64,000 nucleotides of DNA. It comes from Spirochaetota bacterium (GTDB taxonomy: Bacteria; Spirochaetota; UBA4802; UBA5550). The notes under the pieces were generated by a model. It saw only the letters and a program-made list of their open reading frames with translations, did no database searches and was not told the DNA's origin. Below are positions 8,765 through 17,592 of the stretch, piece after piece. Within the stretch, counting starts at the first letter, position 1. Each line of letters starts with the position of its first letter. A program made the position numbers and the translations under genes. The stretch covers positions 145,978-209,977 of the forward strand of contig JAFGBT010000028.1 in assembly GCA_016933025.1 (NCBI GenBank). Direction: 5' to 3'.

Positions 8765-8784
8765 ATGGAGGTTGTTACTCTCTA

Positions 8785-9087
8785 TCAGCAGGTATGATAA
8801 CCCTCGAGTACAAAACCAGAGCCGTACCTTGTTTCCTTGTAGTCTACGGTAATGTGGGGTATGGTATTCAGGAACCCTACCACTTTGTCATCCACAATGA
8901 TTTTCATTCCATCGCTTTCGACCACGCTGTCGCTGTTGTTCAGCAGCTCATCCAGAGCCAGCCCCAGGCGGGGTCCTCCTCAACCATATCCGGCAAACAT
9001 TAACCTGAGCGCCGGTTCTTGAAACTCAGATTCGGAAAAAGCCTTATTCAGTTGCTCCCTTGCGGGCGGTGTTATCTTTATTTCCAT
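8785..9087 (-). CDS. HesB/IscA-like selenoprotein with in-frame TGA (Sec36)
   Basis: Conceptual translation gives 100 residues if the TGA at 8980-8982 is read as selenocysteine. The first 35 codons (MEIKITPPAREQL to MFAGYG) and the 64 after the TGA (GGPRLGLALDEL to EGYHTC) are one continuous frame. Together they look like an A-type iron-sulphur carrier, with the TGA where the family has its first conserved Cys in a GCGGP-type motif. HesB-like selenoproteins with Sec at this position are an established family. A GGAGA ribosome binding site precedes the ATG and a promoter lies upstream. A CCCC-GCCT-GGGG hairpin follows the TGA closely. The stop TGA at 8785-8787 comes after TGC and is followed by TAG. 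Function is probably redox or iron-sulphur related, but unproven. Confidence 0.82.
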
Positions 9088-9116
9088 ATAATCTCCATGA
9101 AAATTTTATTAATTAG

Positions 9117-9144
9117 AATATACTAATATACTTAAATTAGTCAA
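9117..9144 (-). promoter_or_regulatory. Promoter of the HesB-like selenoprotein gene
   Basis: On the - strand TTGACT (9144-9139) and TATATT (9122-9117) are separated by 16 bp, in a very AT-rich stretch. The tandem TATACTAATATACTTA-like sequence here may also bind a regulator; none is identified. Confidence 0.5.
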
Positions 9145-9306
9145 GAAAAATATTTAGTATTTTAGAGTTTTCTTTAATTTTTCTGATTTAAAATACTCGA
9201 AAAAAAGTTATTTTACCCGCCTAGACCTCGAAACCCTGAAATCATTCGTCCTTCCGGCAATCTGCAATGACGCTGGGTCGAACCAGTTCACCCGGTCCGT
9301 TTATGG

Positions 9307-10260
9307 TTAAATACCAAGCCCGCCGTGGAACAGGTCCTCCTCGGGCTTGCCCTGCATGACGCGGCCGCCGGGAGGTATGTCATGGGTGAGCCATACGTTG
9401 CCGCCGATCTCAGAGCCCTTCCCGATGGTGACACGCCCGAGTATCGTGGCCCCGGAATAAATGATAACGCCGTCTTCCACGATCGGATGGCGGGGTATCC
9501 CCTTGATCGGATTCCCCGATTCGTCCAGCGGAAAGCTCTTTGCGCCAAGGGTGACCCCCTGGTATATCCGCACATTCTTTCCTATAACCGCCGTCTCGCC
9601 GATGACCGTACCGGTCCCGTGGTCGATAAAAAACGACTCGCCGATCTTCGCACCCGGGTGAATGTCTATGCCGGTGTCGGAGTGCGCCATCTCCGAGATG
9701 ATCCGCGGTATGAGTGGCACCTCCAGGCAGTAGAGCTCGTGAGCGATGCGGTGGTTCGCAAGCGCGGCAAGGCTCGGGTAACAAAATATGGTCTCACCCA
9801 CACCCTTCGCCGCCGGATCGCCCTCGAACGCCGCAAGCGCGTCGAGCATGAGCAGACGCCTGAGGCGGGGAAGCGTTAGTATGAATTGCTGCGCTATCTT
9901 CTTCGATTTTTTCTCGCAATCCTCGCAGACGTGGTCCTCGGCAGCTGTTTCCTCGCAGGAAAAGCAGAATCCTCTCCTGATCTGCTCGGCGAGAAGCCGA
10001 TAGACCCGGTCAATCGTCGAACCGATGTAATACTTCATGGTTTCCGGCTTGACGTCGGAATTCACAAAATATCCGGGAAACAGGATGGATTTCATCAGGT
10101 CAACGAACTCCCCGAGGGCCTCTACCGAGGGCATCAGGAAATCATGGTACGCCCGGTGGTACACCTCCCGGTATGAATCCCTCCTGCAGAGCTGATCGAC
10201 GGTGTCGTTTATGATTTTTTCAAGCTGTTCACTGTCGCTATTTTCATAATTGCACTTCAT
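9307..10260 (-). CDS. cysE: Serine O-acetyltransferase
   Basis: The 317-residue protein has an N-terminal helical domain and a C-terminal left-handed beta-helix of hexapeptide repeats (from about residue 200: DIHPGAKIGESFFIDHGTGT, then IGKNVRIYQGVTLGA). These match the longer EpsC/SrpH-type serine acetyltransferases. It makes O-acetylserine from serine and acetyl-CoA, the substrate of the cysteine synthase encoded just upstream on the same strand. AAGGAGGCCC lies before the ATG at 10260; the longer open frame is not supported. A CxxC-containing insert (CFSCEET to CEDCEKK, roughly residues 100-120) could bind metal and is unusual for the family. Confidence 0.9.
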   Translation of the reverse strand: MKCNYENSDSEQLEKIINDTVDQLCRRDSYREVYHRAYHDFLMPSVEALGEFVDLMKSILFPGYFVNSDVKPETMKYYIGSTIDRVYRLLAEQIRRGFCFSCEETAAEDHVCEDCEKKSKKIAQQFILTLPRLRRLLMLDALAAFEGDPAAKGVGETIFCYPSLAALANHRIAHELYCLEVPLIPRIISEMAHSDTGIDIHPGAKIGESFFIDHGTGTVIGETAVIGKNVRIYQGVTLGAKSFPLDESGNPIKGIPRHPIVEDGVIIYSGATILGRVTIGKGSEIGGNVWLTHDIPPGGRVMQGKPEEDLFHGGLGI

Positions 10261-10320
10261 CGGGCCTCCTTTTCTGCTTTGTACTATATACAGGTGGCAT
10301 AGTCCGGACATTCATGATTA

Positions 10321-10431
10321 TACCCCCCTAAATCCCCCGCAGGGGGACTTTCCTTTGCATACAACCTCCTTAAAAAATTGGCAAGGAAAAAGTTGCATGA
10401 AAAAGCCCCCCTCCGGGGGATTGGGGGGCCT
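10321..10431. repeat. MITE-like inverted-repeat element
   Basis: Left end CCCCCTAAATCCCCCGCAGG (within 10322-10351) and right end (10401-10430) are imperfect inverted copies of each other, each containing its own small hairpin. Inner parts also pair (TTTCCTTTGCAT with ATG-rich GAAAAAG). The whole is about 110 bp, lies between cysE and cysK, and has no coding capacity. Similar CCCCCTAAATCCCCC repeats are common as dispersed elements in other bacteria. Confidence 0.55.
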
Positions 10432-10469
10432 TGTATCAGACATATCGGAAATACCCTTCCTCAACAACG

Positions 10470-11432
10470 TCACGGAGGGCATATGGCGCATACCGACCGG
10501 AAAACCTCGGTCGATAGATACCGGTCCCCCCGGTCGGGAAAGAGTACGACAACGGTTGAGCCGCGCGGCAGGTCTTTGGCCACGGTTATAGCGCCCCACA
10601 TGGCTGCTCCGCTCGATATACCGCAGAACAGGCCCTCCATCAGCGCCAGGTTCCTGGTGGTGTCGAAGGCGTTTTCATCCGAGCATTCGATCTTGCCGTC
10701 CAGGAGAGAGGGATCATAAATGGGCGGCACTATGGACTCGTTCATGTTCTTAAGACCCTGTATCCGATGGTTGAACGACGGCTCTATACCTATGACTTTC
10801 GTCCGCGGATTGTGCTCCCTTAAATATCTCGAGCAGCCCATCAGGGTGCCCGTCGTGCCCATGCCGGCCACGAACGCGTCGACCTCCCCTTTCGTGTCGC
10901 GGACGATCTCCGGTGCGGTGGTCTCGTAGTGCGAGAGCCAGTTGGCCTCGTTGGAGAACTGGTCCGGCATGAAATACTGTTCGTGGAAATGCTCGATGAT
11001 GTGATGGGCCCGCGTGATGGCTCCGTCGGTTTTGTCGCAGCCGGGCGTCAGCTCAAGCTCCGCGCCCATGGCGATCAATATCGACCGCCGCTCCTCGCTC
11101 ACGCATGCAGGCATGGTGAGTTTGATCCGGTATCCCATGGCTGACGCTATCATAGCCATGCCGATGCCGGTATTGCCCGATGTCGGCTCCAGAATTATCT
11201 TGTCCTTTGTAAGTTCTCCGGACTCGATAGCCTTCTTTATCATATAGTACGCCGGACGGTCCTTCACCGAACCTCCCGGATTGGCCCCCTCAAGCTTCGC
11301 CAGGATTCTGACACCATTTTCACCGGTATTCCACAACCTGCTTATCTCGACCATGGGGGTGTTGCCTATAGCATCAAGTACGCTGATAGCCGTGCCTCCT
11401 CGGTTTTCAATCACATATGTTACATTTTTCAA
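10470..11432 (-). CDS. cysK: Cysteine synthase (O-acetylserine sulfhydrylase)
   Basis: The 320-residue PLP enzyme has the fold-type II signature: LEGANPGGSVKDRPA with the PLP-binding Lys, EPTSGNTGIG for the substrate carboxylate, and GTTGTLMG for the phosphate. It converts O-acetylserine and sulphide to cysteine; with selenide it can also make selenocysteine. Serine acetyltransferase follows on the same strand, so the two form a cysteine-biosynthesis pair, though the palindromic repeat between them may separate their transcripts. The C-terminus ends in CAICPP, a short Cys pair not typical of the family. No strong Shine-Dalgarno is seen before the ATG. Cystathionine beta-synthase-type activity is the main alternative. 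Confidence 0.92.
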   Translation of the reverse strand: MKNVTYVIENRGGTAISVLDAIGNTPMVEISRLWNTGENGVRILAKLEGANPGGSVKDRPAYYMIKKAIESGELTKDKIILEPTSGNTGIGMAMIASAMGYRIKLTMPACVSEERRSILIAMGAELELTPGCDKTDGAITRAHHIIEHFHEQYFMPDQFSNEANWLSHYETTAPEIVRDTKGEVDAFVAGMGTTGTLMGCSRYLREHNPRTKVIGIEPSFNHRIQGLKNMNESIVPPIYDPSLLDGKIECSDENAFDTTRNLALMEGLFCGISSGAAMWGAITVAKDLPRGSTVVVLFPDRGDRYLSTEVFRSVCAICPP

Positions 11433-11502
11433 TCAATTGATTGGCAAGTATTTTTTCCCCCGCCCCTCAAATCTTTGAAGGACGACCGACGATATCATAA
11501 AT

Positions 11503-11599
11503 TTAACATTTGTTAATTTATTGCAAGAAAAAAATTAACGGCACTATCCCTTCTTCCCTTTTCCACTGATACGTGTATCATTCAGGCTTAAGCCTGAAT
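11503..11599. promoter_or_regulatory. Two palindromes in the cysK/epimerase intergenic region
   Basis: The 347-bp gap between the divergent cysK and the SDR gene at 11780 has no gene. It holds TTAACATTTGTTAA (11503-11516, 6-bp arms) and the perfect 20-bp palindrome ATTCAGGCTTAAGCCTGAAT (11580-11599). The first may be an operator near the cysK promoter; the second may be an operator or a hairpin. No regulator can be named. Confidence 0.35.
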
Positions 11600-11779
11600 A
11601 AGCGTTTCACCCTTTATTCTCCGCAGATTTTTCACTTGATTTTTTACGTATTGATATGAGAAAAAGTCCGTCAACGATTATGCCGCGATCAAGTACATGA
11701 ACACGCAGGCCTATTCGTCATTTGCACCAGGCGGTGTTGCAACCGCACGGTATTCAATAAATCCATCAGGTACGCAAAC

Positions 11780-12769
11780 ATGAAAACCGCTATCACCGGC
11801 GCCACGGGCCATGTAGGCGCCAGCCTTGTCAGGGCAATGATCGGCCAGGGACGTTCGGTTCGGGTGCTGGTCCGCGAGGATCTCCGGGCGGTAAATGGCC
11901 TTGATGTCGAGACGACTAAGGGCGATGTCCTTGATTTCGATTCCCTGATTCAACTCACGAAGGGCATGGACACCGTGTTCCACCTCGCGGTGAAGATCTC
12001 CATCACCGGCTCCGAGGGCGGCATGGTCGAGAAAATAAATGTGGGCGGGACCCGCAATGTCATCGAGGCCTGCCTCAAAAACCGGGTAAAGCGACTCGTC
12101 CATTTCAGCTCGATACACGCCTTCTCCTCTGATCCCGTGGACCAGGTGCTGGACGAAACAAGGAAGCTCGCCCTCGGCAAGGACCATTTCCCCTATGACC
12201 GGTCAAAAGCACTCGGGCAGACCGAGGTGAAGAAGGCGGTAGACAGGGGCCTTGACGCGGTCATTATAAACCCGACGGCAGTGCTCGGTCCGTTTGACTT
12301 CAAGCCGTCGCGGATGGGACAGGTCCTCCTCGACATCTATCACAGGAGATACCCCGCGCTCATCAACGGAGGGTATGACTGGGTGGACGCTCGCGACGTG
12401 GCCGCCTGCGCCCTTGCCGCCGAGCAGAAGGGAAGAAAGGGGGAGAACTACCTAGCGAGCGGTCACTGGTTCCATGTCTGCGATATTGCCCGGATTATAT
12501 CGGAACTATACGGCAGGAAGACCAACCGGTTCGCCACGCCTATCTGGCTCTGCAGGCTCCCTGCCCATTTGGTACTGGCCTACGCAAAACTCCTCGGGGT
12601 GACGCCCAAATTCACCCCCATTGCCCTGAAGACCCTACAGAGCCACCGGCATATCTCGCACGAGAGGGCGACCCGCGAGTTAGGGTACCAGCCGCGTCCT
12701 ATCGAGGAGACCATCCGCGACACATTGGAGTGGTTCCGCGGGCAGGGCATGCTCGACCCCGGGGACTGA
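11780..12769 (+). CDS. NAD(P)-dependent epimerase/dehydratase (extended SDR)
   Basis: The 329-residue protein starts with the Rossmann motif TGATGHVGASL and has the SDR catalytic Tyr-Lys in FPYDRSKALG, with an upstream Ser in HFSSIHAF. It resembles dihydroflavonol-4-reductase-like and sterol/nucleotide-sugar dehydrogenases; NPTAVLGPFD and YDWVDARDVA are typical of this subgroup. The substrate cannot be predicted. Neighbours are convergent (an esterase) and divergent (cysK), so there is no operon context. The initiating ATG is the first in the frame and fits the Rossmann start. Confidence 0.82.
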   Translation: MKTAITGATGHVGASLVRAMIGQGRSVRVLVREDLRAVNGLDVETTKGDVLDFDSLIQLTKGMDTVFHLAVKISITGSEGGMVEKINVGGTRNVIEACLKNRVKRLVHFSSIHAFSSDPVDQVLDETRKLALGKDHFPYDRSKALGQTEVKKAVDRGLDAVIINPTAVLGPFDFKPSRMGQVLLDIYHRRYPALINGGYDWVDARDVAACALAAEQKGRKGENYLASGHWFHVCDIARIISELYGRKTNRFATPIWLCRLPAHLVLAYAKLLGVTPKFTPIALKTLQSHRHISHERATRELGYQPRPIEETIRDTLEWFRGQGMLDPGD

Positions 12770-12785
12770 CCGGAGCGTCAACGCA

Positions 12786-13730
12786 TCACTTCCGGACGTG
12801 GCGAGAGAAAAATTCACAGATTATCTCGGTGGCGTTTATATCCCTGCACGTTTTCCCGACTTTCGTCTCGGGGGCCGAGAATTTCGCGCCCGGCCAGGTA
12901 TGGCCCCCTCCCTGGATCGACAGAAGAAGCACCTCCCGTTCCGGATCCCCGCAGGGATATGCGACATGAAATACGAGAGTGCCGTCTTCATGATGCCGGT
13001 CATCGAGCACCCGCATCTTCGGCTGCACACCGCACCGGTTCTTCACCGCGAAGTAGGCGGCCGTATCGATTATCGAGAGGACCTCGCCGCGCCTCCTTCC
13101 GCCGCTTATGAGCTTTCCCCCGGTCCACGGCACCGTGGGATCGTCGCTCCCGTGGATGAGCAGGACCGGCACAGGCTCCCGTGGCGTCATCATCGCCACG
13201 TGCCTGGGAAGGGTTCCGCCGACCGACGCGACGGCGGCCAGTCTTCCTGAAAGCTCGATCCCGAGCCGGAGCGCCATCATACCCCCGTTAGAAAAGCCTG
13301 CGATGTACACCCGCTTGGGGTCAACATGGTATTGCAGCACCACCAGACTGACCAGACGCGATATGAATGCGACGTCATTGACATTCATCTTGAATGCAGG
13401 CGAATGCATATCGACCCGCCCGTCGTTCCAGTATGGACCGAGGGCGTTGGGATAGAGGGCAATGAAGTTTATCCTCTCGGCGTACTCATTAAATCCCGTA
13501 TACAAGCTCATGACCGTACCGCAGGCATTCGCGCCGTGAAGGACGATCACCAGGGGAAGCCGCTCCTCGCCAGTATTGCGCGACGGCAAATAAAGCTCGT
13601 AGCTTCGTTCGAGCCTGCCGACGGTGATGGAGTCCCGTACCGTCCTGCCCCTGCCGGCATCGCCCCATGCGGACACGGATACCAGCAGGGCCGTTGCCAG
13701 CGACGCGGCGATAAATGTTCGGGTTCTCAT
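12786..13730 (-). CDS. Secreted PHB-depolymerase/feruloyl-esterase-like hydrolase
   Basis: The 314-residue product has a signal peptide (MRTRTFIAASLATALL, cleavage near WGDA) and an alpha/beta-hydrolase domain: LHGANACG oxyanion loop, nucleophile Ser in AGFSNGGMMA, Asp in HGSDDPTVPW and catalytic His in GGGHTWPG. This is the LpqC/esterase PHB depolymerase family, which acts on polyhydroxybutyrate or on feruloyl and acetyl esters outside the cytoplasm. The open frame extends to 13808, but the signal peptide marks 13730 as the real start. The substrate is not determinable. Confidence 0.85.
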   Translation of the reverse strand: MRTRTFIAASLATALLVSVSAWGDAGRGRTVRDSITVGRLERSYELYLPSRNTGEERLPLVIVLHGANACGTVMSLYTGFNEYAERINFIALYPNALGPYWNDGRVDMHSPAFKMNVNDVAFISRLVSLVVLQYHVDPKRVYIAGFSNGGMMALRLGIELSGRLAAVASVGGTLPRHVAMMTPREPVPVLLIHGSDDPTVPWTGGKLISGGRRRGEVLSIIDTAAYFAVKNRCGVQPKMRVLDDRHHEDGTLVFHVAYPCGDPEREVLLLSIQGGGHTWPGAKFSAPETKVGKTCRDINATEIICEFFSRHVRK

Positions 13731-13902
13731 TGACTGCTGCCTTGCCTGCTCACCTATACTACGGCCTCTCCGGCAATTCAAGCAAGAACTATTTGGCAAT
13801 CCGGTCAAAATACATTGTAATGTCGCAGGGAGGCAAAAGATTGACGTCGGACGTTTTTTACATTATACTGTAAAAAGAATTCTACGCCGGGGGGGAGATA
13901 CC

Positions 13903-14445
13903 ATGAAAAAAACTATTATCGGCTCTGTCATCATGTTCGCGACGATCTCTATATTTCTGATCTACAGCGGCCTTTTCACACCTGTTGTGATCGAGGAAAA
14001 AGCGATGGGTCCATTCAATCTCGCCTATGAAGAACACCGGGGCGATTACGGGAAAACCGGGGACATCCTCGAGCGGGTGCGGGGCTCTCTTGAGAAGGAA
14101 CACAGCATCAAATCGGCAAGGGGCTTCGGCATTTTTTACGATGACCCGAAGAAGGTCCCCGTGGAGAAGCTTCGAAGCGAGGTCGGGTACATCGTCGAAG
14201 AGACGGACGCCGCCCGCCTAAAGTCCGGAGGTACTGCCTTGAAGTTCAGAACCTACCCGAGGCTGAACTGCGTGGTGGCCGAATTTCCCCTGCGGAACAC
14301 CGTGTCGATGTTCATCGGACTGATGCGGGTATATCCTGAAATGGACCGGTACATCAAGGAGAAGGGCTACTCGCCGGGACACAGCATGGAGATATACAGC
14401 CTGACGGATAAAAAAGTTACTTATATCTTCCCGGCGGTTAAATAA
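13903..14445 (+). CDS. Membrane-anchored GyrI-like effector-binding-domain protein
   Basis: The 180-residue product begins with a hydrophobic anchor (MKKTIIGSVIMFATISIFLI), followed by a domain resembling GyrI/AraC effector-binding (SOUL-like) folds: IEEKAMGPFNLAYEEHRGDY, FGIFYDDPKKVP, LRSEVGYIVEE and a final FPLRN segment. Such domains bind small hydrophobic ligands. No DNA-binding part is present, so it is probably a stand-alone binding protein on the outer face of the membrane. GGGGGAG precedes the ATG at 13903. It is convergent with the kinase-like gene at 14457. Confidence 0.7.
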   Translation: MKKTIIGSVIMFATISIFLIYSGLFTPVVIEEKAMGPFNLAYEEHRGDYGKTGDILERVRGSLEKEHSIKSARGFGIFYDDPKKVPVEKLRSEVGYIVEETDAARLKSGGTALKFRTYPRLNCVVAEFPLRNTVSMFIGLMRVYPEMDRYIKEKGYSPGHSMEIYSLTDKKVTYIFPAVK

Positions 14446-14456
14446 CCGGGGCGCTT

Positions 14457-15176
14457 TTACGGTCGGCGTTTGATGATCCCGGCGGCTTCCATCCCCTTGG
14501 CAATTAAACGCGCGGTTTCTCCCGTGGCAAGGCCGGTCGTGTTAATGATGAGATCGTAGCCGGCCGGGTCCGCCATATTGACCTTGAGGTGTCTGAGCAC
14601 AAACTGCTCGCGAGCCTCTCCCTTCTTCTCGAGCATCTCTTTCGCCTCGTTTCTTGAAACGCCCGACTGCTTCTGAATATTTCCAATTTTTCTTTCAGTC
14701 GATGCAATGAGCCGGACGTGGTAGCCCTTCGGCATACCGGCGGTTATCACGTTCCCCACCCTGCCGACGATTACGGCGTGGCCGTTGGCGGCTATGATCC
14801 GTATGGTTTCGACAAGCTTCTTATAAACGACGGCTTCGGGCGGATACCTGGTGAATATCATCCGTAAATAATCCGCCATTGAATTCTTGGCCCTGTCCGT
14901 GAGGGTCTCGGCAAGCTCGTATGAGAGGTGCATGTCCTCCATGAGGCGATCCAGCAGGCGCCGGTCATAGATGGCCCAGAGGGGGCGCAGATAGTATTCT
15001 TCGTTGAACATCTTCGCCACCGCCTCCGCGACAGTATAACCCCGGCACCCGTATTCCCGCGACAGGGTGACAAAGGGGAGCGCGTGCTTTTCACTCATGT
15101 CAACGGTTTTTTTCCGCTCTTTCCAGTGGGACTCCTGGTACTCCGCGGCCTTATCAATCGAAAAGATCTCTTTCAT
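14457..15176 (-). CDS. Cytidylate-kinase-like family protein
   Basis: The 239-residue protein matches the cytidylate kinase-like AAA group: FVTLSREYGCRGYTVAEAVA stands in place of a normal P-loop, followed by YDRRLLDRLMEDMHLS and VIVGRVGNVIT. C-terminal MADPAGYDLIINTTGL is typical of this family. Members bind nucleotides, but their substrate is usually unknown. The classical GxxGxGKS is degenerate, as is common in this group. The start at 15176 (MKEIFSID) follows AGGGGTG; a longer frame from 15218 is less likely. It is convergent with the 13903 gene. Confidence 0.75.
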   Translation of the reverse strand: MKEIFSIDKAAEYQESHWKERKKTVDMSEKHALPFVTLSREYGCRGYTVAEAVAKMFNEEYYLRPLWAIYDRRLLDRLMEDMHLSYELAETLTDRAKNSMADYLRMIFTRYPPEAVVYKKLVETIRIIAANGHAVIVGRVGNVITAGMPKGYHVRLIASTERKIGNIQKQSGVSRNEAKEMLEKKGEAREQFVLRHLKVNMADPAGYDLIINTTGLATGETARLIAKGMEAAGIIKRRP

Positions 15177-15371
15177 GGCGGACACCCCTGTTGTTTTCCT
15201 GATATCCGTATAATACACCCATAACAGAATAACATCAATAAAAAAATCGCCCCGCTGCCATACCCCGACCGTAGCGCTTCCGCGGCGTGCAATGATATTG
15301 AATTAACTCTTGACAGGATAATCCTCTATGAACATATATTTTTTCTACATTTAATATTCAGGAAGAGATTC

Positions 15372-15761
15372 ATGGATTTGAAGGAATATTTTGAATCGGC
15401 ACACGGCCTCGGCCTCCTGGCGACCTCTGATTCAAACGGCGATGTCGACATCGCCGTCTACTCGCGGCCGCATATCATCGATGCAGACACCCTCGCCTTC
15501 ATCATGGCCGACAGGCGGAGCCACCGGAACCTGCAGACAAACCCGAAGGCAGCGTACCTCTTCATCGAGGAAGGCGGTGGATACACAGGAAAACGCATCT
15601 ATTTAAAGAAGACCGGCGAAGACAAAAACTCGCCCTTCATCAGCGAGCTCCGAAGAAAAAAACGCGCCGATTCAGCGGACGACGATGGGAAAGACCGCTT
15701 CCTGGTCTATTTCGAAATTACCTCCATTCGCCCCCTGACCGGGGACGCGGAAAAACAATAG
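15372..15761 (+). CDS. Pyridoxamine 5'-phosphate oxidase-like flavin/haem-binding protein
   Basis: The 129-residue protein has the split-barrel fold of PNPOx-like proteins: GLLATSDSNGDVDIAVYSRP, DTLAFIMADRRSHRNLQTNP and KAAYLFIEEG. It lacks the C-terminal catalytic signature of true PdxH, so it is better seen as a general FMN- or F420-binding reductase-like protein. GGAAGAG precedes the ATG. The alpha/beta hydrolase gene starts 8 bp after its stop, suggesting one transcript. Confidence 0.75.
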   Translation: MDLKEYFESAHGLGLLATSDSNGDVDIAVYSRPHIIDADTLAFIMADRRSHRNLQTNPKAAYLFIEEGGGYTGKRIYLKKTGEDKNSPFISELRRKKRADSADDDGKDRFLVYFEITSIRPLTGDAEKQ

Positions 15762-15769
15762 CGCTCAGC

Positions 15770-16627
15770 ATGAATGATTTACGGCCTGAAATACTTACAC
15801 AGCAGATCGGGGACGCGGAAGTACAGTATCTCCGGTACCCGGGCGACGGTCCTCCCCTGGTCCTCCTTCACGCGACCGGATTTCTCCCATGGCTATGGCA
15901 CCCGATCGCGCGCGCCCTTTCGTCACAATTCAGCGTCATCGCACCCTACTTCTGCGACCACCGTCCCGCCGAGCCTGAGAAGGGGGGCCTAAGCTGGCTG
16001 GTCCTGGCTAAAGACCTATCGATTCTCTGCGACCGGCTTTTCCCCGGCAGCCTGTACATCGTCGGGCACTCCATGGGCGCGACGGTATCCGCCATCGCAG
16101 CCGCGGTCCATGGCCTGCCGGCCGACAGGATGGCGCTCATCGAGCCGATTTTTCTCCCCCAGCCCATATACGCCAACAAACTCACCCTTGAGCAGCATCC
16201 ACTCGCTTCGAAGTCCGTGAAGAGACGCAATTCATGGCAAAACACGTCGGAGGCAAGGGAGTACCTCCGGTCGAAGCAGATGTTTGCGAAATGGGACGCG
16301 GAAATGCTGGACCTCTATCTTCGTTACGGTATGGTGACGGGCGATGGCGGCGGGCTGGTACTCACGTGCCATCCGCGCAGGGAGGCATCCCTCTTCATGG
16401 GCGGGATGGAGTTCGATCCCTGGCCGATACTCTCTGACATCCGGTGTCCCGCCCTGGTGATCGAGGGCGGGCAGAGTGAAAACCGCATGTTCATCGACCT
16501 CCCGAAAATTGCCTCAATCATTCCGAAGGGGGAATACCGGCTGGTGGAAAACGCCGGCCATCTCATCCCTCAGGAACAGCCGCGCGTTATCACCAAAATT
16601 CTCTCGGATTTTTTTGATATCAAATGA
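15770..16627 (+). CDS. Alpha/beta-fold hydrolase
   Basis: The 285-residue enzyme shows LLHATGFLPWLW (oxyanion region), the nucleophile elbow VGHSMGATVSA, an acid residue near VIEGGQSENR and catalytic His in ENAGHLIPQEQP. It is a cytoplasmic serine hydrolase with no signal peptide. It probably shares a transcript with the upstream flavin-binding protein. The substrate is unknown; family relatives include esterases and haloperoxidase-like enzymes. Confidence 0.8.
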   Translation: MNDLRPEILTQQIGDAEVQYLRYPGDGPPLVLLHATGFLPWLWHPIARALSSQFSVIAPYFCDHRPAEPEKGGLSWLVLAKDLSILCDRLFPGSLYIVGHSMGATVSAIAAAVHGLPADRMALIEPIFLPQPIYANKLTLEQHPLASKSVKRRNSWQNTSEAREYLRSKQMFAKWDAEMLDLYLRYGMVTGDGGGLVLTCHPRREASLFMGGMEFDPWPILSDIRCPALVIEGGQSENRMFIDLPKIASIIPKGEYRLVENAGHLIPQEQPRVITKILSDFFDIK

Positions 16628-16699
16628 AGTAGACCTTCCTCATTTTATATTTGACATTGCTCAGAATTTTTGCCAGACTTAACTATACAGGAATCGACA

Positions 16700-17425
16700 A
16701 TGCTCCCTTCGTGCTATGACAAAAGCGGGAATATCATAGATTTTTACACTATTTTCAACCTTCCCAGAAACGCTGAAGAGGCTGAAATCAGATCTGCGTT
16801 CCGCGCCCTGATAAAACGCTACCATCCCGACACCACGACCATACATTCCGCCAACCTCACCGAAAAGCTCGATCTCATAATACGGGGATACCGGATTCTC
16901 ATCGATGAAGACCTTCGCATCGAATATGACCGCCTCCTCTTCACCAGCAGGAAAGTCGACCCGCACGGCTACGCCATCCTCTCGAAAAAAAGAATCAAAT
17001 ATTCCGGGAGTCTCGGCGATATGCTAAAGGCCAGGTTTCTCCCGAAAGGGATGAAACGCCGGGACATCGTCCGGAACTTCGGGCAGGACATAGAGATTTT
17101 TATCACGCCCATTGAGGCCAGCAAGGGTGCAGTCGCCTACATCGAGCTCCCGGCCCGGATGATCTGCCCGCTCTGCGGGGGAAGCCATTCTATGATAAAA
17201 TCTAAATGCCATGTCTGCAACGGTGTCGGCAGGATCCACACCACCTCGCAGCTCGAGGTCCGCATCCCCCCGCATGTTGACGACAGCACATACATCGACG
17301 TTGATTTAATACAGGTAAAGCCGGACAAGCTGACCAGCTTCAACCTGAAAACCCTTAGAATAAAAATCACCATACTGGCGGCAATCACGCAGGGCGGGAT
17401 GGGGCCCATGCAGGGTAAGGATTGA
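16700..17425 (+). CDS. J-domain protein with C-terminal CxxC pair
   Basis: The 241-residue protein carries a J domain at residues 15-75 (DFYTIFNLPRNAEEAEIRSA, then the essential HPD in KRYHPDT), so it should stimulate an Hsp70 ATPase. The C-terminal half has CPLCGGSH and CHVCNGVGR, half of a DnaJ-like zinc finger, then a beta-rich segment (RIPPHVDDSTYIDVDLIQ) like a shortened substrate-binding domain. It is not the main DnaJ. Start at 16700 is chosen because it lies just before the conserved part and after AGGAA. Confidence 0.75.
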   Translation: MLPSCYDKSGNIIDFYTIFNLPRNAEEAEIRSAFRALIKRYHPDTTTIHSANLTEKLDLIIRGYRILIDEDLRIEYDRLLFTSRKVDPHGYAILSKKRIKYSGSLGDMLKARFLPKGMKRRDIVRNFGQDIEIFITPIEASKGAVAYIELPARMICPLCGGSHSMIKSKCHVCNGVGRIHTTSQLEVRIPPHVDDSTYIDVDLIQVKPDKLTSFNLKTLRIKITILAAITQGGMGPMQGKD

Positions 17426-17592
17426 AAAATGAGTATTGGAGCCCGTAGTCCCGGAGCTGACCACCGGCCTATGCATTTGTACTCGCAGATGGAATTTTTT
17501 GAGTTGATAAACTGAACGAACCTTGTATTATTAGCACGGCCGGTTGTTCCGGAATGCCACGAGGCATTGGAGCACCTCACCGGCCCGTGCGC

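Noticed and set aside
8749..9003. Open frame on the + strand opposite the HesB-like gene
   Set aside because: It starts within the terminator and has no ribosome binding site or domain; the - strand frame interrupted by TGA explains the region much better.
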